Source: Sphingobium cupriresistens
GTDB lineage: Bacteria; Pseudomonadota; Alphaproteobacteria; Sphingomonadales; Sphingomonadaceae
DNA: 64,000 nt
Assembly (NCBI RefSeq): GCF_004152865.1
Contig: NZ_SEOO01000001.1
Location: 124,001 to 188,000, forward strand
Direction of reading: 5' to 3'
Under the pieces are notes generated by a model that worked only from the letters and a program-made list of their open reading frames with translations, had not been told where the DNA came from and ran no database searches. The translations under genes were made by a program, and so were the position numbers. Every line of letters begins with the position of its first letter. Positions within the stretch are counted from its first letter, which is position 1. This document shows positions 1 to 7,927 of this stretch, piece by piece.

Positions 1-1527
1 TGGGTCCGCACCACGCCGGAGGGCTGGGCGCAGGCGATCAAACGGATGGTGCGCCTGAACGGTCTGGCGATCACGCCGGAAGAAAGCCGGGCGATCGTGA
101 AGTCGCTCTCCGCCTCGCACGGCCTTGCGCCCGAAGAGGCCCGTCCGGTCATGTATCTGCCCGAAAAGCGGATGCTGGACGAAACGATCATCCCCAACGA
201 AACCATGCGCGGCGCCTGCGCGAGTTGCCACAGCTATGCCCAGCCCCTGTCCTGGCGCCGGTCGAAGCTGGAATGGAAGACGTTGCAGGACTTGCACGTC
301 GCCCTCTATTCGCAGGCCGACGCCCAATATCGTCGCCCGGCCGAAGATGCCGAACAGCCTGTCGGACGCGATCCCAAGGACAAGCTGACCCGCGGCGACT
401 ATGCGCTGACCTATCTGCCCAAGGTCGCGCCGCTGCACACCCCCGAATGGGCCGCCTGGAGCGCGCGCCAGCGCAATCCGCGCCTGGCTGGCGAATGGCT
501 GGTCGTCGCATCGGTGCCGGGCAAGGGCCGCTATGTCGGCGAACTTACCGTGGCGCCGGGCAAGCAAGCCGACGAATTTACCACCAGCGCGACGCTGCGA
601 TCCCTGACGGACGGTGGCACGATCGGCCGCACCGGCACTGGCATCGTCTATGCCGGCTATAGCTGGCGCGGGTCGTCCACCGGCGCAGGCGCTGCCAAGC
701 CCGATGACCTTGGCAGCGCGGCGCGCGAAGCGATGTGGTTCGCGCCCGACCAGCAGAGCGCGCAGGGCCGCTGGTTCTGGGGCGACTATCAGGAATTTGG
801 CTATGACGTGAAGCTGGTCCGCGCGACCGCCGCGCCCGCGATCCTGGCGGTGACGCCGGGGCCGGTGAAAGCTGGGAGCAAGGGCGTGCAACTGCGCATC
901 CTGGGCCACAACTTGCCCGCTTCGCCCAGCGCCGCCGATATCGATCTGGGCGCAGGCGTGACGGTCGCCAGAATCGTGTCGGCCAGCCCCAAGGAACTGG
1001 TCGTCACCGCCGATGTCGCACCCGGCGCATCGTCCGGTCAGCGCGACGTCGCGATCGCCGGCGCGGTGCTGGAGCAGGCCTTCCCGGTATTCCACAAGAT
1101 CGACTATATCAAGGCGACGCCTGAAACCGCGCTGTCGCGGCTGGGCGGCATCAAATTCCCCAAAGGCTATCAGCAGTTCGAGGCGATCGGCTACGAAAAC
1201 GGCCTCGACGGCAAGCCTAACACGCCCGACGACATCGCCGTTGGGCCGGTTGCCGCCGAGTGGGCGATGCAGGAATTCCTGTCGGTCTATTATGACGACG
1301 ACACCAAATATGTCGGGGCGCTCAGCCCCACCGCCTTCTTCACCCCCGCCGAGGAAGGGCCGAACCCGGCCCGCCGCTTTGGCCGCAACAATTATGGCGA
1401 AGTCTGGGTCGTCGCGACCGCCAAGACGGAAAAGGACAAGTTCGGCAAACCGCTGAGCGCCCGATCCTACATGGTGGTGACGGTGCCCGCCTATCAGAAA
1501 TGGGATCAGCCGGAGGTGTCGCGATGA
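1..1527 (+). CDS. qhpA: Quinohemoprotein amine dehydrogenase, alpha subunit (5' partial)
   Basis: Large di-heme c subunit of periplasmic quinohemoprotein amine dehydrogenase, which oxidises primary amines to aldehydes and passes electrons from the CTQ cofactor of the gamma subunit through its hemes to a soluble acceptor. The frame is open to base 1, so the signal peptide and first heme domain lie upstream; 508 codons are visible. A heme-binding CASCH motif is encoded at 217-231 and should be the second heme site. After it come the beta-rich domains typical of this subunit, including an Ig-like segment (about 835-1090) and a C-terminal domain with the stretch NNYGEVWVVATA. The stop TGA (1525-1527) overlaps the qhpD start as ATGA. 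The downstream genes qhpD, qhpC and qhpB make the assignment firm. Only the N-terminus is unknown. Confidence 0.93.
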   Translation, partial: WVRTTPEGWAQAIKRMVRLNGLAITPEESRAIVKSLSASHGLAPEEARPVMYLPEKRMLDETIIPNETMRGACASCHSYAQPLSWRRSKLEWKTLQDLHVALYSQADAQYRRPAEDAEQPVGRDPKDKLTRGDYALTYLPKVAPLHTPEWAAWSARQRNPRLAGEWLVVASVPGKGRYVGELTVAPGKQADEFTTSATLRSLTDGGTIGRTGTGIVYAGYSWRGSSTGAGAAKPDDLGSAAREAMWFAPDQQSAQGRWFWGDYQEFGYDVKLVRATAAPAILAVTPGPVKAGSKGVQLRILGHNLPASPSAADIDLGAGVTVARIVSASPKELVVTADVAPGASSGQRDVAIAGAVLEQAFPVFHKIDYIKATPETALSRLGGIKFPKGYQQFEAIGYENGLDGKPNTPDDIAVGPVAAEWAMQEFLSVYYDDDTKYVGALSPTAFFTPAEEGPNPARRFGRNNYGEVWVVATAKTEKDKFGKPLSARSYMVVTVPAYQKWDQPEVSR

Positions 1528-2972
1528 CCGTCATGCAGGCGCCCGCCTATCGCCGGGCCGAATATCACGGCTTCCAGGCGGGCGGCGGCCACTTCGTCTA
1601 TCTGGTCAGCGCGGGCGCGATCTTCGAGATCGACGCGGATGTCCGCGCGGTGTTGACCCGGTTGGATGGACAGGAACTGTCCCATGCTGCGCTGGTGCGC
1701 GAATTGTCGAGCGACGGGACCGATCCGGCCGATGCCGAAGCGCTGGTGCGCGAACTGCGCGCCGCCCGCCTGATCCAGCTTGGCGCAGCCGCCCCGGTTA
1801 TGCCGCAGGCGCCACCGGCCGATTTTCCGCTCCAGGCGCTAGTGCTGAACGTCACCAACCAGTGCAATCTGGCCTGCACCTATTGCTATGAATTCGGCGC
1901 GGACAAGATCGCGACGCCTGCGGGCAAGCCCAAATATATGACGTTGGAAACGGCGCAGGCTTCGGTCGACCTGCTCATCAGAGAAGCGGTTGGGCGCAAA
2001 GCGGTGCATATCACCTTCTTCGGCGGCGAAACGCTGATGAACTTCAAGCTGCTGCGCGACGTGGTGGACTATGCGAACGCGGCCACGGCGGCGGCGGGGA
2101 AGGCGATCACCTACAGCCTCACCACCAACGCCACGCTGCTGACGCCGGAGATCGTGACATTCCTCTCCGATAATCGCATCGGCGTCACCGTGTCGATGGA
2201 CGGCCCGCCGGAGTTGCAGGACAAGCATCGCGTCTACAAAAATGGCAAGGGCAGCTATGCGGTGATCGAGCCGCGCCTGCGCACGCTGATCGCGCACCAC
2301 AAGACCCGCGCCATCACCGCGCGCGTGACGCTGACCGAAGGCGTCACCGACGTCGTGCGCATCTTCCGTCATCTGAAGGACGATCTGGGCTTCCACGAAG
2401 TCGGCTTCGCGCCAGTGACGACGGGCGAGGAAAGGGCCTATTCGCTGGATGACAATGGCATGGACAGCGTGCTGGCGCAGTTCAGCCTGCTCGCCGACGA
2501 ATGGCTGGAATATGCGCTGCGCGGAGAATCCCACGGGTTCACCAATGTCAGCGAGACAATCAGCGAGCTGATTTCCGGGGTCAACAAGTCGCATCCCTGT
2601 GGCGCGGGTCTGGGTCTGATGGGGGTCAGTCCGTCGGGCGACCTGTCCCCCTGCCATCGCTTCACCGATGCCGACACGCACAGCATGGGTCATGTCTCCA
2701 GCGGTATCGACCGGGCCAAGCAGGGCGATTTCCTGGCCAAGGGCCATGTCGAGGCGAAATATGACTGCCAGAGCTGCTGGGCGCGTCCGCTGTGCGCGGG
2801 CGGATGCCATCATGAGGCGTTCGTGCGCTATGGCGACACCGGCCACGCCAACCTCCATTATTGCGACTGGATCCGGCAATGGACCGACACCTGCCTGCGC
2901 ATCTACGGCGTGCTGGCCGTAAAAAATCCCGGCTTCCTCGAACGCTTCGCTGAACGAAAGGGCCTGTCATGA
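1524..2972 (+). CDS. qhpD: Radical SAM/SPASM-type maturase of the QHNDH gamma subunit
   Basis: Radical SAM enzyme of 482 residues that in the characterised QHNDH systems forms the intrapeptidyl Cys-to-Asp/Glu thioether bonds in the gamma-subunit precursor QhpC. The cluster motif CNLACTYC gives CxxxCxxC at residues 114, 118 and 121. GGE (as FFGGETL) lies about 55 residues later. A Cys-rich C-terminal SPASM-like region (CGAG, PCHRF, CQSCW, CAGGC, CDW) would hold auxiliary Fe-S clusters. The N-terminal ~90 residues look like a peptide-recognition domain. An ATG at 1500 exists in frame, but the start at 1524 is preferred: it overlaps the qhpA stop as ATGA and has GGAGG at 1512-1516. The stop overlaps the qhpC start the same way, which fits coupled synthesis of enzyme and substrate. 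The enzyme acts in the cytoplasm. Confidence 0.94.
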   Translation: MTVMQAPAYRRAEYHGFQAGGGHFVYLVSAGAIFEIDADVRAVLTRLDGQELSHAALVRELSSDGTDPADAEALVRELRAARLIQLGAAAPVMPQAPPADFPLQALVLNVTNQCNLACTYCYEFGADKIATPAGKPKYMTLETAQASVDLLIREAVGRKAVHITFFGGETLMNFKLLRDVVDYANAATAAAGKAITYSLTTNATLLTPEIVTFLSDNRIGVTVSMDGPPELQDKHRVYKNGKGSYAVIEPRLRTLIAHHKTRAITARVTLTEGVTDVVRIFRHLKDDLGFHEVGFAPVTTGEERAYSLDDNGMDSVLAQFSLLADEWLEYALRGESHGFTNVSETISELISGVNKSHPCGAGLGLMGVSPSGDLSPCHRFTDADTHSMGHVSSGIDRAKQGDFLAKGHVEAKYDCQSCWARPLCAGGCHHEAFVRYGDTGHANLHYCDWIRQWTDTCLRIYGVLAVKNPGFLERFAERKGLS

Positions 2973-3331
2973 AGCATCTTCGTGCCATCAACAAAAAGGC
3001 GCGCGCGATCGGCGAAGCGGTGGCGCAGGTCGAGGCGGCGTCCGCCGGAACGCCTGCCGATATGGATGAGGATGTCGTCGCCCTCCAGCAGCAGCCGCGG
3101 CCCCATGTGCCGATGGGTTGCACTTTATCCTTTTCGCCCGGCTGGGAAGTCGATGCGGGCGGCGGCACGGCGGGCCTTTGCCAGCCGGTCGAGCGCGACA
3201 TATACGACTGCTACGTCACTTGCTTCTGGCCCGTCCAGGTGCCCGACCATGTGAATTACTCGCCCGACTGGGCCAGCAACTGCGCCACCGCCACCAAGGA
3301 TTGGCGCAGTCTCGATCTTGTTTTTCCATGA
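2969..3331 (+). CDS. qhpC: Quinohemoprotein amine dehydrogenase, gamma subunit precursor (CTQ-bearing)
   Basis: Precursor of the small catalytic subunit, 120 residues. The mature part begins near residue 49 (MGCTLS). Compared from memory with the Pseudomonas/Paracoccus subunit, all cross-link residues are present: C51-E60, C71-D77 and C85-D93 for the thioethers, and C81-W87 for the cysteine tryptophylquinone. The conserved stretches PGWEVDA, LCQP and WPVQVPD carry most of them. Differences from the known protein: the Trp next to the CTQ Trp is Phe86, and there is an additional Cys105 (SNCATA) near the C-terminus. The N-terminal ~48 residues (MKHLRAINKKARAIGE onward) form a charged leader that is not a Sec signal; in known systems the leader is needed for QhpD recognition and is removed by QhpE. 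ATGA overlaps occur on both sides. Confidence 0.95.
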   Translation: MKHLRAINKKARAIGEAVAQVEAASAGTPADMDEDVVALQQQPRPHVPMGCTLSFSPGWEVDAGGGTAGLCQPVERDIYDCYVTCFWPVQVPDHVNYSPDWASNCATATKDWRSLDLVFP

Positions 3332-4428
3332 GGCGCGCCATGTCGATCCATCGCACCATCGTCGCAGCGGGGTTTGCCGCACTGGCCGCGCTCCCGGCGT
3401 CCGGCTCCACCCTCTTCATGGGGTCCTATCCCGACCAGCTGCTGATCTTCGACGAAGGCAAGGCGGCGGTGACGGGCAAGATCAAGCTCGACACCGGCCT
3501 GCCGACATCCATGCTGTTGTCCGACGACGGCAAGCGCATCTATGTCACCACGATCACCACCAGCGGGATCGAGGTGATCGACACCGCGACGCGCAAGGTG
3601 ATCAACAAGTTCAGCCTGAACGACGGCGTCACCCGTTATCGCTTCTGGGGCGGGGCTGCGGACCCGACCGGCCGCTATTTCTACACCGTCATCAGCCGGT
3701 TCGACAAGGAAGCGGATCGCTACAAGGTCAGCAAGCCAATGTACAGCGTGATCGACTTGAAGCTGCAAAAGGTCATACGCACGGTCGATATCGACAAGGA
3801 AGATGAAAAGGCCGGTGGCTATCGCGCCGCCTATAAAGTGTCGCAGGACGGCAAATATCTCTACATCTTCGGCGACAAGGTGCTGATCCTGACCGTCGCC
3901 GACATGAAGGTCATCGACCGCATCGACCTGGCCAAACCCGAAGGGACGGGTCTGGAAAATGTCGGTTTCGGCGGCGCGATCGACACGATCCGCACGCCCG
4001 GCCAGTTCGTGTCGCTGTTCAACGCGGCGGACCCCTATATCCACAACAAGATGTTCGGCCTCGCCCGTTTCGACCTGAACAGCCGCCAGTTCGATTTCAC
4101 GCCGATCGGCCCCGCGCCGGACAATATGGCCGGCCTGCAAATGACGCCCGATGGGAGCCAAGCCTACACCGTCGTGACCAACGGCAAGCTTGGCAACAAG
4201 CGCTGCGAATTCTGGCACATGGACATGAAAAGCAATGCGGTCGTCGACAAGGCGGAGTTCCAGTGCCGATCCCGCTTCCGCTTCGGCATGTCGATGGATG
4301 GGACCAAGCTTTACATTTACGGCGCCAGCTATGATGTGGAGGTTTATGACGCCAAGACGCTGAAGCTGGAAGCGACCTGGGATCTGGGCAACGACACCAC
4401 CGGCGCGGGCATGGTCGCGGTGGAATGA
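3328..4428 (+). CDS. qhpB: Quinohemoprotein amine dehydrogenase, beta subunit
   Basis: Periplasmic beta-propeller subunit that packs against the alpha and gamma subunits near the active site. It has 366 residues from the ATG at 3328, which overlaps the qhpC stop (ATGA). An in-frame ATG at 3340 preceded by GAGG at 3330-3333 is an equally good start (362 residues). The N-terminus is a signal peptide (IVAAGFAALAALPASGS). The rest shows YVTN-like propeller repeats such as LLSDDGKRIYVTT, DPTGRYFYTV, SQDGKYLYIF, TPDGSQAYTV and SMDGTKLYIYG, spaced as expected for a seven-blade fold. It closes the structural-gene block; a 112-bp gap with an inverted repeat follows before qhpG. Confidence 0.92.
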   Translation: MRRAMSIHRTIVAAGFAALAALPASGSTLFMGSYPDQLLIFDEGKAAVTGKIKLDTGLPTSMLLSDDGKRIYVTTITTSGIEVIDTATRKVINKFSLNDGVTRYRFWGGAADPTGRYFYTVISRFDKEADRYKVSKPMYSVIDLKLQKVIRTVDIDKEDEKAGGYRAAYKVSQDGKYLYIFGDKVLILTVADMKVIDRIDLAKPEGTGLENVGFGGAIDTIRTPGQFVSLFNAADPYIHNKMFGLARFDLNSRQFDFTPIGPAPDNMAGLQMTPDGSQAYTVVTNGKLGNKRCEFWHMDMKSNAVVDKAEFQCRSRFRFGMSMDGTKLYIYGASYDVEVYDAKTLKLEATWDLGNDTTGAGMVAVE

Positions 4429-4452
4429 GAATAGAGATTATCTGTTCCCCCT

Positions 4453-4530
4453 TCCTTCGTTCACTTCGAGCGAAGTCGAGAAGCAGCAAGCGCCGTGTTG
4501 GCGTTTCTCGAAACGCTCGAAACGAACGAG
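4453..4530. repeat. Imperfect intergenic inverted repeat (GTTCACTTCGAGCG type)
   Basis: The left arm at about 4456-4482 (CGTTCACTTCGAGCG then aagTCGAGAA) and the right arm at 4501-4530 (TTTCTCGAAACGCTCGAAACG) are imperfect reverse complements of about 27 bases, with a GC-rich loop. It lies between qhpB and qhpG. The same family of arms recurs at 11080-11175, 31770-31840 and 58690-58828. It could attenuate transcription or stabilise the qhpADCB transcript end. Confidence 0.7.
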
Positions 4531-4540
4531 TGTCGCCACG

Positions 4541-5533
4541 ATGACCATCATCGCCATCCGGGGCAGCGGCATCGCCGCCACGGGATGCGCGCATATATTG
4601 GCTGGCGCGGGCTTTCGGGTCGCAATCGAAGAACGCCGCCGCCCGTCCGTGCCGACGATCATGCTGAGCGATCCGGCCCTGCGCCTGATCCGCGGCGTGT
4701 TCGATCGGCCGGACCTGTTTGCCGACCAGCCGCGCGTGAAGCGACGGCTGGTCGCCTGGGGCGGGGCGCCGGTCATGCTGCCCCATGACGCGGCGCTGGC
4801 ATCGGAGGAGCAGGTCCAGGCGGCCTTGCCATCCATCGCGGCATTCGAAGCAGGGCCGATCGATTTCACCATTCATGCCGCGTCGCCCGCGCCGCTGGGG
4901 GACATGCACATCTTTGGCGAACGCAACGCGATCGCGGCTAAGGTGACATTGCGCGATCCCGCCTGCATCGAAGAGGCGCGGATCGAGGCCGTGGCGGCGG
5001 GCTGGCTCTATCTGGTGCCGGCCGAACCGGGCTTTGGCTGGCTGCTGGGCGTGGGTGGCTCGGTAGATGGGTTGCTGGGCAAGAGCGCGCTGATCGCGCC
5101 GGTCGTGGACGCGATCGGCGCGACATCCACGGCTTTTCCGGCTGCGCCCCGCCTGCAATTGCCGCTCCATGGCGATGACTGGCTTGCCTGCGGCACGGCG
5201 GCGCTGGGCTTCGACCCGATTTGCGGCGACGGCGCGGCGCAGTCGGTGCGGGAGGCGATATTGGCCGCGGCGGTCGTGATTGGCATGGTCGATGGCGGGG
5301 ATCGCGCCGCGCTGCTCACCCATTATCGATCGATGCTGATCGCGGCGATGCGCCGCCACCTGCTGCTGTGCGCGCAATTTTACGCCAATGGCGGGCAGGG
5401 TGACTGGTGGCGTGTGCAGCATGACGCGCTGATGGAGGGGCATCATATATGCACCGGCCTGCTGGCCAGGCTCCCCGAACCGCGCTTCCTGCTCGACGGT
5501 TTCCGGCTGGCGCCCCGGCAGGTGGCGGCATGA
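4541..5533 (+). CDS. qhpG: FAD-dependent monooxygenase for CTQ biogenesis (QhpG-like)
   Basis: Flavoprotein monooxygenase of 330 residues. In QHNDH systems QhpG dihydroxylates the Trp of the thioether-cross-linked QhpC so that it can become CTQ. An N-terminal FAD-binding fold is visible as GSGIAATG at residues 8-15, followed by an acidic strand end (VAIEERRRP). The second FAD motif of this family appears as GFDPICGDGAAQSV near residue 225-238. The protein is shorter than most aromatic hydroxylases and diverges outside these motifs, so the assignment rests on motif plus operon context. The start ATG at 4541 has only a weak Shine-Dalgarno sequence. Its stop overlaps the qhpF start as ATGA. Confidence 0.82.
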   Translation: MTIIAIRGSGIAATGCAHILAGAGFRVAIEERRRPSVPTIMLSDPALRLIRGVFDRPDLFADQPRVKRRLVAWGGAPVMLPHDAALASEEQVQAALPSIAAFEAGPIDFTIHAASPAPLGDMHIFGERNAIAAKVTLRDPACIEEARIEAVAAGWLYLVPAEPGFGWLLGVGGSVDGLLGKSALIAPVVDAIGATSTAFPAAPRLQLPLHGDDWLACGTAALGFDPICGDGAAQSVREAILAAAVVIGMVDGGDRAALLTHYRSMLIAAMRRHLLLCAQFYANGGQGDWWRVQHDALMEGHHICTGLLARLPEPRFLLDGFRLAPRQVAA

Positions 5534-7233
5534 GCGCCCCGACCGCGCCGCCGATCGCCAATTGGGGCGCCTACAAGCGCCTCACGCCCTTCCTGCGCCC
5601 CTATCGCGGCGCGTTGCTGGCCGTGCTGGCGACCAGCCTCGTCTCGACCATGCTCGGCCTCGCCCAGCCCTATCTTTCCAAGCTGATGATCGATCAGGCG
5701 CTGCTCAAGCGTGATATGAGCGCATTGGTCGACATTGCGGCGATCATGATCGCCGTCACCATCGCGGGCTTCGCGGTCAACATCCTGGCCAGCTATCGTT
5801 ATGTCGCGTTGTCGGCGGCGATGCTCTACGACATTCGCGCGGCGTTGCTGCGCCATCTCCAGACACTGTCGCCGCGCTTCTATGGCAGTTTCCGCCTCGG
5901 CGATCTCGTCTCCCGCATGAACAGCGACGTCAGCGACGTGCAGCGTATCGCCTCCGACACTTTGCTGTCCGTGGTCAGCAATTTGCTCTTCTTTGTTGGT
6001 TGCGTCGCGATGATGCTCTGGCTCGACTGGCGGCTCTTCCTGGTGAGCGTCGTGCTGGTCCCGGCCAGCCTGGCGACGTTCAGTTACTATCAGCGCCGCC
6101 TGACCGCGCTGACCCGCGACATGCGGGAACGGGGGGCGGACCTGGGTAGCCTGCTGGTCGATACGGTGATGGGGATGCGCGTCGTCGCCTCGCTCCGCGC
6201 GGGCGAGCATGAAGTGGGGCGTTTCAAGACCAAGAACGACGCCTTCGTCGCGTCGATGCTGCGGATGCAGGTGGCGTCCTTCATGACCGGGGCGCTGCCC
6301 GGCACGCTGATGACGGCGGCGACCTCGGCGGTGATCCTCTATGGCGGCTGGCGGATCATTCATGACGGGATGAGCATCGGCACGCTCGTCGCCTTCATGA
6401 CCTATCATATGCGGCTGCTCTCGCCGATCCAAACGCTGATGGGGCTAACGTCCGGGCTGGCGTCGGCGCGGGTGTCGCTGGGGCGCATCTTCGAACTGTT
6501 CGACACAAAGCCTGATGTCATTGAGCGCAGCGATGCGCTGCCCATGGCGCGGGCGGGTGAGATGCGCTTCCAGCAGGTCGCGATGCGCTATGATCGCGAT
6601 GCGGTGCTGCGCGATATCGACCTCACGATCCCGGCGGGCAGCCTGTGCGCTATCCTTGGCCCCAGTGGCGTCGGCAAATCGACCATGGCCGATCTGATGG
6701 TCCGCTATCTCGATCCCGACAGCGGGCGCATCACGGTCGATGGCCGCGACCTGCGCGACTATCGTCTGGATGATCTGCGGCGCGAGATCATCCTGGTCGA
6801 TCAGGCGCCCTATCTGTTCAACGACACGATCGCGGCCAATATCGGCTTCGCCATGGCCGATGTGTCGCCCGATGCCATCGCGGCGGCGGCCCATGCAGCC
6901 GGGCTGGACGGCTTCATCGATAGACTGCCGGAAGGCTACGCCACGCGCGCGGGTGAGCGCGGCATGGCGCTGTCGGCGGGCGAGCGGCAGCGGGTGGTGC
7001 TGGCGCGCGCCTTGCTGCGTCAGCCCAGCATCCTGATTCTCGACGAGCCGACATCGGCGCTGGACGGGGACACCGAGCAGCTTGTGGCGGGACGGCTGCG
7101 CGATGCGCTGCCCCACGCCACGATCATCGTCATCACGCATAAGCCCGCGCTGGCGCGGATGGCCGACAGCATCATCACGCTGGAGCAGGGACGGGCGCAG
7201 ATGACGTCGCGCGCAGAGCCGGTTGATGCCTGA
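5530..7233 (+). CDS. qhpF: ABC transporter, fused permease-ATPase (QhpF)
   Basis: Half-type ABC exporter of 567 residues with an N-terminal six-helix membrane domain (about residues 20-310) and a C-terminal ATPase. Walker A is GPSGVGKST (about residue 378), the signature is LSAGERQR (about 481) and Walker B is ILILDEPT (about 500). The QHNDH locus always has such a transporter, and it is thought to export the modified gamma subunit, which has no Sec signal peptide; that role is inferred from context. The start at 5530 overlaps the qhpG stop (ATGA). The 3' end overlaps the qhpE start by 8 bases. No peptidase C39 domain is present, which fits a separate leader protease encoded next door. Confidence 0.88.
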   Translation: MSAPTAPPIANWGAYKRLTPFLRPYRGALLAVLATSLVSTMLGLAQPYLSKLMIDQALLKRDMSALVDIAAIMIAVTIAGFAVNILASYRYVALSAAMLYDIRAALLRHLQTLSPRFYGSFRLGDLVSRMNSDVSDVQRIASDTLLSVVSNLLFFVGCVAMMLWLDWRLFLVSVVLVPASLATFSYYQRRLTALTRDMRERGADLGSLLVDTVMGMRVVASLRAGEHEVGRFKTKNDAFVASMLRMQVASFMTGALPGTLMTAATSAVILYGGWRIIHDGMSIGTLVAFMTYHMRLLSPIQTLMGLTSGLASARVSLGRIFELFDTKPDVIERSDALPMARAGEMRFQQVAMRYDRDAVLRDIDLTIPAGSLCAILGPSGVGKSTMADLMVRYLDPDSGRITVDGRDLRDYRLDDLRREIILVDQAPYLFNDTIAANIGFAMADVSPDAIAAAAHAAGLDGFIDRLPEGYATRAGERGMALSAGERQRVVLARALLRQPSILILDEPTSALDGDTEQLVAGRLRDALPHATIIVITHKPALARMADSIITLEQGRAQMTSRAEPVDA

Positions 7234-7927
7234 TCCGATCCATATCGCCGTCATCGACAGCGGCGCCCATCCCGATCATCCGCATATCGATCCCGCCCGG
7301 TTGTTGCCCGGCATTGCGATCGCGGGCGACGGCGCGATCAGCGAGTGCGACACCATCGACGCCCTTGGCCATGGCACCGCCGTCACCGCTGCCATCCAGG
7401 GGCAGGCGCCCGATGCGCTGTGCCTGCCGATCCGGGTGTTTCACGATGCGCTGCGCACCACCGCGCGCGCCTTGATGACCGCGATCGATTGGGCCGTGGC
7501 GGCGGAGGTGGACATCATCAACCTTAGCCTGGGTACGGTGAACCCGGCGCATCGCGAGTTGTTCGCGGGGGTCGCTGACCGGGCGCTATCTGCGGGCGTG
7601 CTGATCGTCGCCGCGCGGGAGGCGGAAGGAACGCCCTGCTATCCCGGTAGCCTGGCCCAGGTGCTGGGCGTGTCGCTCGACTGGCATTGCCCGCGCGATG
7701 ATCATGTCGTGCGCGACGGGATCATCTTCGCCTCCGGCCATCCCCGGCCGATCCCCGGTGTGCCGCAGCGGCGCAACCTTCATGGTGTCTCGTTCGCTGT
7801 CGCGAATATGAGCGGCATCGTGGCGCGGGGCGGGCGACCGGCGATAGCCCGCTATCGCGATCAGGCGATGCCGAACCCCGCGACCCGCTCGACCATCCAG
7901 AAGCAGCCGATCGCGCCGACCGCATAG
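7226..7927 (+). CDS. qhpE: Subtilisin-like leader protease (QhpE-like)
   Basis: Small S8-family serine protease of 233 residues with no signal peptide, so probably cytoplasmic. Catalytic residues read as Asp11 (AVIDSG), His49 (LGHGTAV) and Ser189 (HGVSFAVA). In characterised systems QhpE cuts the leader from cross-linked QhpC. Unusual points: the oxyanion-hole segment normally AAGN reads AAREAEGTP, and the serine motif is GVSFA instead of GTSMA. It starts at ATG 7226 inside the end of qhpF. Its last 67 bases run over the 3' end of the convergent HupE-like gene, so the C-terminal 20 or so residues, which are of low complexity and Pro/Thr-rich, are probably not part of the conserved fold. Confidence 0.85.
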   Translation: MPDPIHIAVIDSGAHPDHPHIDPARLLPGIAIAGDGAISECDTIDALGHGTAVTAAIQGQAPDALCLPIRVFHDALRTTARALMTAIDWAVAAEVDIINLSLGTVNPAHRELFAGVADRALSAGVLIVAAREAEGTPCYPGSLAQVLGVSLDWHCPRDDHVVRDGIIFASGHPRPIPGVPQRRNLHGVSFAVANMSGIVARGGRPAIARYRDQAMPNPATRSTIQKQPIAPTA

